Shown: positions 28,916-37,080 of the stretch, piece after piece
How positions within the stretch are numbered: the first letter of the stretch is position 1
Layout: every line of letters starts with the position of its first letter
Source of the DNA: Anaerolinea sp.
Lineage (GTDB): Bacteria; Chloroflexota; Anaerolineae; Anaerolineales; Anaerolineaceae
Assembly (NCBI GenBank): GCA_029975965.1
Contig: JARKOV010000093.1
Coordinates: 1 to 64,000, forward strand
Direction: 5' to 3'
Length of the DNA: 64,000 nt
Translations under genes and position numbers: made by a program
The notes under the pieces: model-generated
Databases searched by the model: none
Seen by the model: the letters and a program-made list of their open reading frames with translations, nothing else
Told to the model about the DNA's origin: nothing

Positions 28916-29613
28916 AATACACCTCCCAGGGTGAGTACTTGTCCGGTGATGAAGGAGCTTTCCTTCTTCACGAAGAAATCAACGACGTTGACCACGTCTT
29001 CAAAATTGCCCAACCGTTTGATCGCCTGATCTTCGACGATCCGGTCGATCTTTTCCTTCGGCACGTTGCGAATCAGGTCCGTCTCGATGGGCGTCGGGGA
29101 AATCACGTTGCAGGTGATCCCAAAAGCGGCCACCTCTTTGGCGAGGATTTGCGAGAAGGTCACCACGGCGCTCTTCGACGCCGCGTATGCCGCCTCGCCT
29201 TCCAGGCGCATGTTGACCGCGATGGTGCCCAGGTTGACGATCCGGCCGTAGCGCCGGCGCTGCATCAGCTTGACCGCTTCGCGGCACATCAAGAAGGTGC
29301 CGAACAGATTGGTGTCGATGATGCGCTCCAGCGTGGAGAGCGGGGTCAGCAGGATGTGGTTCATCGAGGCGATCCCGGCGTTGTTGATCAGGATGTCCAG
29401 CCGCCCGTGGCGTTTCTGGATATCACGGAACATCGCCTTCACCGCCGCCTCGTCCGACACATCCAGGCAGTGATGCGTGTATCGCTCCAGCGACCAATCG
29501 GGCTCGCTGCGGCTGCAACCTTCGACCCAGGCGCCGGCTTGCACAAAATGCTCTGCCAGCGAGCGCCCGATGCCCGTGCGCGTGCCGGTGATCAAAACGA
29601 CTTCAGCGTCCAA
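28912..29613 (-). CDS. Short-chain dehydrogenase/reductase (FabG-like)
   Basis: This is an NAD(P)-dependent oxidoreductase of about 233 residues. The cofactor motif is VVLITGTRTGIGRSLAEHF at the N-terminus; NNAG occurs near residue 85, and the catalytic set includes Tyr and Lys in AAYAASKSAVVTFSQILAKE near 150. No ATG suits the start. TTG at 29613 has AGGG 8 bases upstream and begins MDAEVVLITG, overlapping the ACP gene by 11 bases; TTG at 29634 is an alternative. Placed between ACP and ligase genes, it probably reduces or oxidises an ACP-bound intermediate. The NSYK active-site set is visible, but substrate is inferred. Confidence 0.88.
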   Translation of the reverse strand: MDAEVVLITGTRTGIGRSLAEHFVQAGAWVEGCSRSEPDWSLERYTHHCLDVSDEAAVKAMFRDIQKRHGRLDILINNAGIASMNHILLTPLSTLERIIDTNLFGTFLMCREAVKLMQRRRYGRIVNLGTIAVNMRLEGEAAYAASKSAVVTFSQILAKEVAAFGITCNVISPTPIETDLIRNVPKEKIDRIVEDQAIKRLGNFEDVVNVVDFFVKKESSFITGQVLTLGGVL

Positions 29614-29947
29614 CTGAGATGCCCTGCTCAGCAACCAGCTCGCAGATGTAATCGGCCAGCGACCCGACCGAGCGGAAGGGGCTGCGCTTTTGCGACATGG
29701 CGCGCTCGTCCGCCAGGATCAAGGTGAGGTCCAACTCGTCCGCCAGGCGCTGCTCGACCTCGACGATCAAGCTGACCAATCCGAGCGAATCCAGGATGGC
29801 GCCCTGGCCGATCAGGCGTGTTTCTTCGGTCAGTTGCGCCGCGTCCGTTTCTGCGCCGCTGTTCATCATCTGAACATCTTGCGCGCTGGTGATGATCAAA
29901 TCGACCACATTCTGGCGTTGGATGCCGGTATCAGGTATAGAGCTCAT
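29603..29947 (-). CDS. Acyl carrier protein-like protein
   Basis: The protein has 114 residues from an ATG at 29947 with an excellent GAGGAG ribosome site (the open reading frame extends upstream but the extension is unlikely to be translated). The phosphopantetheine-attachment motif is QGAILDSLGLVSLIVEVEQR near residues 58-75 with Ser in DSL. It is longer than a typical 80-residue ACP because of a 40-residue N-terminal extension. It likely carries the acid activated by the AMP ligase two genes on, and the SDR between them may modify it. It could instead act with an acyltransferase to decorate polysaccharide. Confidence 0.85.
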   Translation of the reverse strand: MSSIPDTGIQRQNVVDLIITSAQDVQMMNSGAETDAAQLTEETRLIGQGAILDSLGLVSLIVEVEQRLADELDLTLILADERAMSQKRSPFRSVGSLADYICELVAEQGISVGR

Positions 29948-30000
29948 GATTACTCCTCGTTTGATAGAACCCGAATCTACGAATGAAATCATCCTCAATC

Positions 30001-31599
30001 TCAACCGAGATCGTTGGATTTATACAACAGGTAAGGACCAATGGTGACCACCAGGGTGTAATCCTTCTCAATGGCTTCGATGGAGTAGAAGTTCACCCAG
30101 GTAGAAAATGCGCCAATTAAGATATACTCCGGTTTTTCCTCCTTAATAAACTGATAATCCTCACCTGGCCTGGGTCCTTCCATCCAAATGCTCTGGATGG
30201 TCTGGTTCAGGTAGCGGTGGGGTGGAAAATGATAACGGTGGTCAGTCAGAAAACCCATCTCCGGTTCGTAGGTTTCGATCACCACGTCTTGCGCAACGTT
30301 TTGATCCAGATAGGCCGCCATTTGGAACGGCGCGTTTTGTTTCGGTACGACCACATCTCGCGCATTGAGAGCCAACGAGACCACGCCAAGGGCCGCCATC
30401 ACCACCAGCACCGTAAAGCGCAGCATTTCCATGCTCGAAATGGCCTCGCTCCGGCGAATTGCCTTCCAGGCGTCCGCCAGGCGGGTGCGCAGATTCTCCG
30501 CCAGGTCGACAAACAGGCGCGCCAGAAACAAGCTGGATAAAGACAGGCCGATAAAAGCGTAGCGCAGCCAGCTAACCGATGCGAACACATACCAGACCAG
30601 GTTGACCACTGCCAGCGCCCAGATCACGCCCCATTTCAAGCTCTCGATTCGCCTGGGCAAGATGCGGCTGACGCCGTACACCAGGATCAGCCCGACCAGC
30701 CCAAAGTATCCGCGAATGCTGAGCAGCTCGTTGACGGCGCGCCGGATCAAATCCATCGAGAAGACAAACGCGGCGCTGCCCGAAGTCTCTGCCAGGAGCG
30801 CAAAATTGCCAAATTGCGCCTGCGGGTCGATGCCAAAGAGCAGGTAGAGCTGCCAGGCTCCGAACAGAAATCCGGTGACCAGGCCGGGGACGATGAACGC
30901 GCGGTGAGGCAGCAGGCGGTAATAGATCATGTTGGCGATCCAGGCCAGCACCAGCACCGGACCCACAACCAGCAGGAACTGGCTCTTGGTCACCGTGCTC
31001 AAGCCGAACAGCAAGCCCGCCAGGAGATAACTCCGCCAGGCAGGTTTCTGCCAGCCATTCCACCAGGCCAGCAAGCCGCCCAAGAGAAACGCCAGCGCGG
31101 GGACTTCGCCCAACACCTGCCGGCCATATTCGATGATCAGCACCCCGCGGGAAGCGACCAGGAAGAACACCGCCGCCCATGCCATCTGCTCCCCACCCAG
31201 TTGAACTGCCAGGCGGTAGAAGAGGTAAAGAGCCGCCAGCAGGTAGACCACCATGAACAGGCGCGCCTGGAGCAGACCGATTCCGAAGAGTTTGAACATG
31301 CCCGCGATGGGGAGCATCACCGTCGCGCCAACCCCATTGGTCGGACCGTAATAGCGGAACCCTTCGCTGCTGTAATCGGCATAAGCGCCGTACATCACCA
31401 GCGCCTTCGGCACATGCAGATGCGAGCCTTCATCAAACCAGGTCAGCGGGTAATCACCCAGGCGATACAGGGATAAAAAGAGCAACACCAGGCAGGCGGC
31501 TGCTACCAGCAATGCCCGCCCCAGTGAAACGTCTTTTCCGCCAATGCGCCGGATCATCGATTTAGTCCAATGGCCTGTTTTTTCAAGGAATGAAACCAT
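30001..31599 (-). CDS. GT39/ArnT-like membrane glycosyltransferase
   Basis: The protein has 532 residues and about 11 hydrophobic helices. After the first helix the loop reads YPLTWFDEGSHLHVPKAL, with the DE pair expected for the catalytic base of PMT/ArnT-type GT-C enzymes, then YYGPTNGVGATVML. The C-terminal soluble tail of about 100 residues (AYLDQNVAQDVVIETYEPEM onward) is typical of these enzymes. It probably transfers a sugar from a polyprenyl-phosphate donor on the outer face. The dehydrogenase gene is 43 bases upstream and the ACP gene 53 bases downstream. Confidence 0.8.
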   Translation of the reverse strand: MVSFLEKTGHWTKSMIRRIGGKDVSLGRALLVAAACLVLLFLSLYRLGDYPLTWFDEGSHLHVPKALVMYGAYADYSSEGFRYYGPTNGVGATVMLPIAGMFKLFGIGLLQARLFMVVYLLAALYLFYRLAVQLGGEQMAWAAVFFLVASRGVLIIEYGRQVLGEVPALAFLLGGLLAWWNGWQKPAWRSYLLAGLLFGLSTVTKSQFLLVVGPVLVLAWIANMIYYRLLPHRAFIVPGLVTGFLFGAWQLYLLFGIDPQAQFGNFALLAETSGSAAFVFSMDLIRRAVNELLSIRGYFGLVGLILVYGVSRILPRRIESLKWGVIWALAVVNLVWYVFASVSWLRYAFIGLSLSSLFLARLFVDLAENLRTRLADAWKAIRRSEAISSMEMLRFTVLVVMAALGVVSLALNARDVVVPKQNAPFQMAAYLDQNVAQDVVIETYEPEMGFLTDHRYHFPPHRYLNQTIQSIWMEGPRPGEDYQFIKEEKPEYILIGAFSTWVNFYSIEAIEKDYTLVVTIGPYLLYKSNDLG

Positions 31600-31642
31600 T
31601 CGCTGGCTGCCCCCTTCTCAACGGCGACACCCGCCGTGCAGG

Positions 31643-32659
31643 TTAAATCGCCGGCACCTGCGACTGCGCGAGATCGCCCGCTTTCGCGTAGAGCATGTGC
31701 TTCTGGGTGGCATCACAGATTTGCGTCGCCAGGCGCAAGGCCCGCAATCCATCCCGTGCGGTCACCATCGGCGTTTTTCGCTCCTGGACGCAGTCGGTGA
31801 AGTGCTGCAATTCGGAAAAGAGTGGCTCGACAACCGGGACGACGATCCGTTCGAGGATGCTCTCCTGGCGGTATTTGACCCCGCGCTTATTCGAATTCAG
31901 ATACTGCCCGATGGTTCGCCGGTGAACTTCCACAGTTTTGTGCAGCAGGTCCGTGTCGACGTAGGCTTCCCAGGCGGTCACCTCGATGGCGCGGACCTTG
32001 GCCTCGGTGACGCGAGACGCCGTCATCGAAACCATCGGGCCCGATTTGAAGGTCAGTTGCACGTTCACGTGGTCCACCGCGTTGCCCAGCGCGGTGACCC
32101 CGTACGCGACCACGTCGGTCGGTTCGTCGCCCATCATCTCGAGAACCAGGTCGGTATCGTGGATCATCAGATCCAGCACCACGTTGACGTCGGTATTGCT
32201 GCCGGCGTATGCGCTTAAGCGCCGGAAGTTGACCGCCAGCAGGGTCAGGTCTTCGAGCACGTTCTTCATCTCGACGTAGGCCGGATTGAAACGCTCGATA
32301 TGGCCCACCTGCACCACCAACCCACTCTTGTCGGCTTCGTGGACCAGGTCTTCGGCCTGGGTCAACGTTTCCGTGATCGGTTTTTCAACCAGCAGGTGAA
32401 CCCCGTGCGAAAGGCACAGCTTCGACAGCTCGTAATGGCTGGGGGTTGGCGTCACCAGGCTGACCGCGTCAACCTTCTCCAGGAGCTCTTCCGCATTTGG
32501 GTAAAAAGGAACGTCCAGCCGTTGGGCTACCGCCTTCCCCACTTCCGGGTTGACATCCGAAACCCCAACCAACTGGGCGCGCCTGAGGGTCGAGTAAACC
32601 CGGCAGTGCTGCTGCCCCATTCGGCCCAATCCTATCACTCCCACCTTGACCGATTCCAT
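31643..32659 (-). CDS. Gfo/Idh/MocA dehydrogenase, WbpB-like
   Basis: The ATG at 32659 is preceded by a strong AGGAGGAG site. The 338-residue NAD-dependent enzyme starts MESVKVGVIGLGRMGQQHCR, with a classical GxGxxG Rossmann motif, and has the family EKPI motif (LLVEKPITETLTQAEDLVHE) near residue 95 and a catalytic His region in GHIERFNPAY near 125. In WbpB-type proteins this fold oxidises the 3-position of UDP-GlcNAcA, which an aminotransferase then aminates. Those partner genes lie at 40377 and 41458 in the same run. The WbpB assignment rests on context and family, not on diagnostic residues. Confidence 0.8.
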   Translation of the reverse strand: MESVKVGVIGLGRMGQQHCRVYSTLRRAQLVGVSDVNPEVGKAVAQRLDVPFYPNAEELLEKVDAVSLVTPTPSHYELSKLCLSHGVHLLVEKPITETLTQAEDLVHEADKSGLVVQVGHIERFNPAYVEMKNVLEDLTLLAVNFRRLSAYAGSNTDVNVVLDLMIHDTDLVLEMMGDEPTDVVAYGVTALGNAVDHVNVQLTFKSGPMVSMTASRVTEAKVRAIEVTAWEAYVDTDLLHKTVEVHRRTIGQYLNSNKRGVKYRQESILERIVVPVVEPLFSELQHFTDCVQERKTPMVTARDGLRALRLATQICDATQKHMLYAKAGDLAQSQVPAI

Positions 32660-32674
32660 GTGTGCTCCTCCTGC

Positions 32675-32680
32675 ATTATA
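32675..32680 (-). promoter_or_regulatory. TATAAT box just upstream of the dehydrogenase gene
   Basis: A perfect TATAAT on the minus strand lies 15 bases from the dehydrogenase ATG. A transcript begun there would start inside or at the edge of the ribosome site, which fits the short leaders seen elsewhere in the window. No good -35 match is visible. It may let the second half of the locus be expressed independently. Confidence 0.3.
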
Positions 32681-32757
32681 ACCGAACGAATAAGATAATT
32701 CATGTCCAAAAATAGGATCGCCCGCCAATCAGCACGGGGTCAAATTTAGCCGAGAGA

Positions 32758-34260
32758 CTAAAAAGCAGCTTCCTTCTTTGGCGTGTCGATGGCATCGATG
32801 TCCACCTTGGCAAGCGAGCCGGCCTGTTTGATCCAGCGGGCGGTCATGATATCCAGCGAGAGGATCAAGCCCATGAACAACCAGCTGTACACGGTGTAAC
32901 TGAAGCCCATGATCGTCTGGGTGTAGGCGAACGGCAACAGCCAGTCGCCAAAGCCCATGATCACCACACAGCCCGCCACGCCGCCCAATAACGCCACGAT
33001 GAGCGCCTCGAGGAAATCGCGCCTGCCTTTGACGCGCTGGTAAACCACGTACCCGCGCCAGCCCAGGATAAAGAAAATCGCCAGGTAAAAAGCCGTGCCC
33101 ACAACGCCTACTTGAGCCAGTATATCGATGTAATTGCTGTGGGTCGCCATGCCGCCGCTTGGGTAATAGGTCATGTAATAAGCGGCATAACCAGCCGGAC
33201 CCATCCCAAATAGGAGGTGTTGACTGGTGAACTTCCAATTGATCCGCCAGGCCATCAGGCGGGTTTCACCGCTGATTTCGCGCTCGTCCCCGAGCCAGGT
33301 GTCGATGAGGCTCGAATTGATGGTTACATAAAGCACGAGAACGGTGGCGGCTATGAGGAGGAGACGCTTCGAGCGGAAAAAGAGAATGACGGCCCCGGCG
33401 ACCATCCCCGGCAACCAACCGGCGACCCAGGAGATATTGCGCACAAAACCGTAATATACCCATAACAGCGCCAACAGAATGAGCAGCCCTCGCACCGGCA
33501 GGCTCCATTTGTTATTGTACAGGCTCATGGACACTGCCAGGCCGATGATCCACATGCTGGCCAGGCCCTCGGTGTTGGCAGGCAAAGGCAGCGAAAACAG
33601 GCGCGCAAAGATTCCGACAGCGCCTAACGCAATCATGATGTACACCAACCAGCGGATGAACTTCATCTCTTGCAATACATTGGGGATGAAAATCAACAGC
33701 GCAGGCGAGACGATCATCACCAGCGCGGAGGCAACCTGCACGAAATAATAGGTCTGCCACACGTAGACCACCGGGTCGCGAAACACTGCCCCCCATATCA
33801 TGGAGATGATCACGACCACGATGAAGGCGATAACCGGTGCATTGATGGGAGATCGCTCGATTTTAAAGCGTTTTTCCACGATCAGCATCCGCAGCAGCCA
33901 CAGGAAGATGAACAGCGCTGCCAGCGCCAGGCTCGCCACCAGGCGGCTACCGGTGCCGGTCGGTAAGCTGAATGGAATGAAGGCGGCTGAGAAGAGGATC
34001 AAAAGGGGCGCCAGGTGGAGCCGCCTCTGCATCGCAAGGACAAAAGCCACGCCAAAAGGCATCGCGGACAGAACCACCCCGTAAAGGACGCCTTCTTTCG
34101 TAGTCAGGAACGCCACTCCGACTGCCAGAACCGCCAGACTCAGGATCAGCCCAATTTTCCGCAGCAAGGAGCGGTGCGCGTCAAGTTTCAAGATCAGCAT
34201 CGACCACAAGCCGATCTCGTCTATCAGGCGTTCCTTCCGCATTGGATTGTAGGGTCTCAT
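32758..34260 (-). CDS. O-antigen ligase/polymerase-like (Wzy_C) membrane protein
   Basis: This is a 500-residue membrane protein with about 12 helices and a large external loop near residues 310-390. The loop includes DEREISGETRLMAWRINWKF and FGMGPAGYAAYYMTYY, followed by ATHSNYIDILAQVGVVG. The G-x-G and H-S-x-Y pattern marks the O-antigen ligase/polymerase (Wzy_C) family, which polymerises lipid-linked repeats or attaches chains to an acceptor. With the Wzx-like protein at 13391 it forms the core of the export pathway. The ATG at 34260 opens MRPYNPMRKERLIDEIG. Confidence 0.85.
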   Translation of the reverse strand: MRPYNPMRKERLIDEIGLWSMLILKLDAHRSLLRKIGLILSLAVLAVGVAFLTTKEGVLYGVVLSAMPFGVAFVLAMQRRLHLAPLLILFSAAFIPFSLPTGTGSRLVASLALAALFIFLWLLRMLIVEKRFKIERSPINAPVIAFIVVVIISMIWGAVFRDPVVYVWQTYYFVQVASALVMIVSPALLIFIPNVLQEMKFIRWLVYIMIALGAVGIFARLFSLPLPANTEGLASMWIIGLAVSMSLYNNKWSLPVRGLLILLALLWVYYGFVRNISWVAGWLPGMVAGAVILFFRSKRLLLIAATVLVLYVTINSSLIDTWLGDEREISGETRLMAWRINWKFTSQHLLFGMGPAGYAAYYMTYYPSGGMATHSNYIDILAQVGVVGTAFYLAIFFILGWRGYVVYQRVKGRRDFLEALIVALLGGVAGCVVIMGFGDWLLPFAYTQTIMGFSYTVYSWLFMGLILSLDIMTARWIKQAGSLAKVDIDAIDTPKKEAAF

Positions 34261-34284
34261 CGAATCGTTATTTCCTGATCAATT

Positions 34285-36957
34285 TTACGGCGCTTTCGAG
34301 ATGGCGGGAACAAACAATTTGTACTGCATAATCAAACCGGTTGTCAGGCTGGCGGTGTTATTTCCCGGGTTCGGGTCGACGCTCGCGGAGGTGACCTCCG
34401 CCATGGCCTGGAAATTCGCGCCGCTGGCGGGAGCCAGGATGTTGAGCGTTACGGGCAAGGCGTCGCCAATTCCTAGAGGCGCGTCGAGGGTGCAGGCGAC
34501 CTTCGCCTGAGCCGGAATGTGAGCGCAGGACCAGCCAGCGGCCGACACCGAGTTAAAGAAGCTGCCCGCGGGCAACGTTAAAGTTGCCGTGAGATTCTCG
34601 GCGGTGCTCTGCCCGGCGTTATGGACGTGAAGCGTGTACGCGAACGGATGCCCACCGACCACCGCGTCGGTCGAGCCCGTCAAAGCGATGGATACGTCCG
34701 ACAACCCATGCACCGCCGTCACCTGTTCCGCGTGGTTGTTGAGCAAAATCGGATCCGCTTCATTTTCGGCAACATCCACATCCACCACCAGCGCCCCACG
34801 TGTTGCCGCAGGGACATCCAGCACGATGCTGACGGCCGCCGTCGCCATCGGCGCGACCGGCTGGCTGTAATCACAGGTCACCGTCCCGCCCCCCGCCACG
34901 CAGCTCCAACCGACTCCATTGAAGGTGTTGTACGTCTCGCCGATGCCGGGCAGCGTGAACACCGCCTCGACGCCCGTCGCCGGGTCTTCCCCGGCATCCG
35001 TCACGGTCAGCGTGTACGTGACCTGGTCGCCCGCGTAAACGCTGGCAGGGCCGGCCAAAGATGCCTGAAGGTCGGCATAAACGGTCTCGTAATCCACCAC
35101 AAACGAGTGATTTCCAGATGGCAGCGAAACGACCGCCAGGGGAACGCCACGCACATCGATCTGCTCGAACGGAACTGTTAACGGCGACCCACCGTCCACC
35201 TGGATCGACACGAGCGGGAGTGCCCGGTATGTCAGCGGGATCAGCGTGGTGAGCGTTTCGCCAGCGGCCGGATTCGCAGACAGGTTGAAGGTCAGCAAGC
35301 CGGTCATCTCGTTCCAGTCCAGGTTCTGAAAGCTGGCGTCGTGACGGGTCTGGGTGAAATTCAAGAAGCGGTCCACATTCCACATCTTGATTCCCTGGCT
35401 CTGGGCGTATCCCATGGTCAATTCTGCCCATTGGCGCGGGTCGCTCGAGCCATAATAGTCGACGTGGAATTGGGTCATCAGCGCGGAGTAGAAACCGGCC
35501 TGGCTGGCGTCGATCAACTGCTTCGAGACGGCAAATCCCTGCGCGCCCGAAAGGTTCTCGCGGTCGGGTCGAATGCTGGCGATCATCTGCTCATCGACCA
35601 GATGGGTTTCGAGATTGTACACCGGCAAGATCGTGCCGTCCGTTTTGCCGAATTTCATCGGCAGTCCGCTACCGGTGATGTATCCATGCGCCCAGGAATT
35701 GTCCGCTTTTTTCAACCACATCCCGGAATGGTAGTAGTTGGTATCAAAGGCCATGCCGAAAGCCATTTCGATCTCGACCGCATCGGTGTAGCCCGCCCAG
35801 GCCAGCTCGTGGTTGCGCACCGTGCGCGACATAGGGCTGCTGAATGTCCAATCAAACCAATTGCTGGCATCGGTTAAGGATTGGGTCGTCAGGCGGCCCG
35901 GATTGGTCAGCGCATCTTTATATGGATGGACACCGAACTCGTGACCCTGGGCTCGCCAGGGTTGAATATCTGCATCGCCTGGCTGACCGGCCGCAGACAT
36001 ATAAAAGGTTGCCTTTGCCCCGTAGGCATTAAGGCTGTTGACCTCAGCCTGGAACATCGGGACGGTGTTGCCGTGGGCATCGGCGGTCAGGATCAGCATC
36101 GTGCGATCTTCATTGTCAGGAAAGTACCACAACTGGGGCAGCGGTCGCCTGGCAAGCTGGCGCACCAGCCGCGCAAACAGGCGCATCTGCTCATCAGCCT
36201 GGGGGATCAGTGTCCGGTCGAGGTTCACCCACGTCCCTCCCCCCGCCAGCGGGAACAGGTCGATCGTGCGCAACACGCCGTCCGAATCGATATCCACATT
36301 GGCATTGGCCGGGTTACCCTGGCGGGTAAGCACGATGTTTGCGGGTAAATCATATAAAAAAGCTGCCGCCCGTCCCGCGCCATACGTTCCGGCTGCCACC
36401 GCAGGATAAGCCGTCGATGTGGACGCCGTGGAGTACAGTTGCGCCAGCATCACCCCCCCGGCGAGGGCGACTCGATTGCACTCGCCATGGATCTGCAAGG
36501 TTTCGGCGGTTAAGCCGGTCCCCGGCTGGCTGCCGTCGAAACTCGCCCCATTCAGGATCTTTAAGTAACCATTGCCAAGCGTGCCGGCGCTTGCTCCCAA
36601 GCCAAACAGGTCAATGATTTGCGCATCCGGGCGCACTGCTAACAGGCTTCCCCCGTTGTTCACAAAACTCCGCAGATCGGCAGCCTGGCCGGCAGAAAGT
36701 CCGCCCGCCCCCAGGATCACCAGATCGTATTGCTGCAGAACGGCGAGTGTCGCTGCAGCCATGGTGATCTGATCGTAACTGTTCAAACCTTCTGCGCGCA
36801 AGATCTCGCCCAGGTAAGCCCCGTACCCACCGTTGGTCACCAGCAACACCGGAGAACCCGGCGCCTGAGCCTGCGATGCGGGCAGCCGCTGCCCTAACAG
36901 CAGCACCAGGACCATTCCCAGGCTAATCATTGCGCTCCGTTTTTTATCCAATCCCAC
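34285..36957 (-). CDS. Secreted deacetylase-like protein with Ig-like tail
   Basis: The protein has about 890 residues. The likely start is GTG at 36957, which gives a signal peptide (DKKRSAMISLGMVLVLLLGQ, residues about 4-23); longer and shorter starts are possible. A GATase/ThuA-like domain (YGAYLGEILRAEGLNSYDQ, GGSLLAVRPDAQII) precedes the NodB-like part with LILTADAHGNT and GHEFGVHPYKDAL as metal motifs. Two CARDB/DUF11-type Ig-like domains follow (SLAGPASVYAGDQVTYTLTV, SDVSIALTGSTDAVVGG), and the chain ends YKLFVPAISKAP. It is the Sec-exported, longer paralogue of the Tat protein at 24306. It probably trims or binds the glycan at the cell surface. Confidence 0.78.
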   Translation of the reverse strand: MGLDKKRSAMISLGMVLVLLLGQRLPASQAQAPGSPVLLVTNGGYGAYLGEILRAEGLNSYDQITMAAATLAVLQQYDLVILGAGGLSAGQAADLRSFVNNGGSLLAVRPDAQIIDLFGLGASAGTLGNGYLKILNGASFDGSQPGTGLTAETLQIHGECNRVALAGGVMLAQLYSTASTSTAYPAVAAGTYGAGRAAAFLYDLPANIVLTRQGNPANANVDIDSDGVLRTIDLFPLAGGGTWVNLDRTLIPQADEQMRLFARLVRQLARRPLPQLWYFPDNEDRTMLILTADAHGNTVPMFQAEVNSLNAYGAKATFYMSAAGQPGDADIQPWRAQGHEFGVHPYKDALTNPGRLTTQSLTDASNWFDWTFSSPMSRTVRNHELAWAGYTDAVEIEMAFGMAFDTNYYHSGMWLKKADNSWAHGYITGSGLPMKFGKTDGTILPVYNLETHLVDEQMIASIRPDRENLSGAQGFAVSKQLIDASQAGFYSALMTQFHVDYYGSSDPRQWAELTMGYAQSQGIKMWNVDRFLNFTQTRHDASFQNLDWNEMTGLLTFNLSANPAAGETLTTLIPLTYRALPLVSIQVDGGSPLTVPFEQIDVRGVPLAVVSLPSGNHSFVVDYETVYADLQASLAGPASVYAGDQVTYTLTVTDAGEDPATGVEAVFTLPGIGETYNTFNGVGWSCVAGGGTVTCDYSQPVAPMATAAVSIVLDVPAATRGALVVDVDVAENEADPILLNNHAEQVTAVHGLSDVSIALTGSTDAVVGGHPFAYTLHVHNAGQSTAENLTATLTLPAGSFFNSVSAAGWSCAHIPAQAKVACTLDAPLGIGDALPVTLNILAPASGANFQAMAEVTSASVDPNPGNNTASLTTGLIMQYKLFVPAISKAP

Positions 36958-37080
36958 CCCCCATATCAGATCGATCGTGTAATATATTTTCCGCAGAATA
37001 TGGGCTTTGCCCCACATTTTATAGAAAAATTGACACACAATCTCAAAATCGCCCCCCGGCGAATGGCGTTGCGCCCCTCG

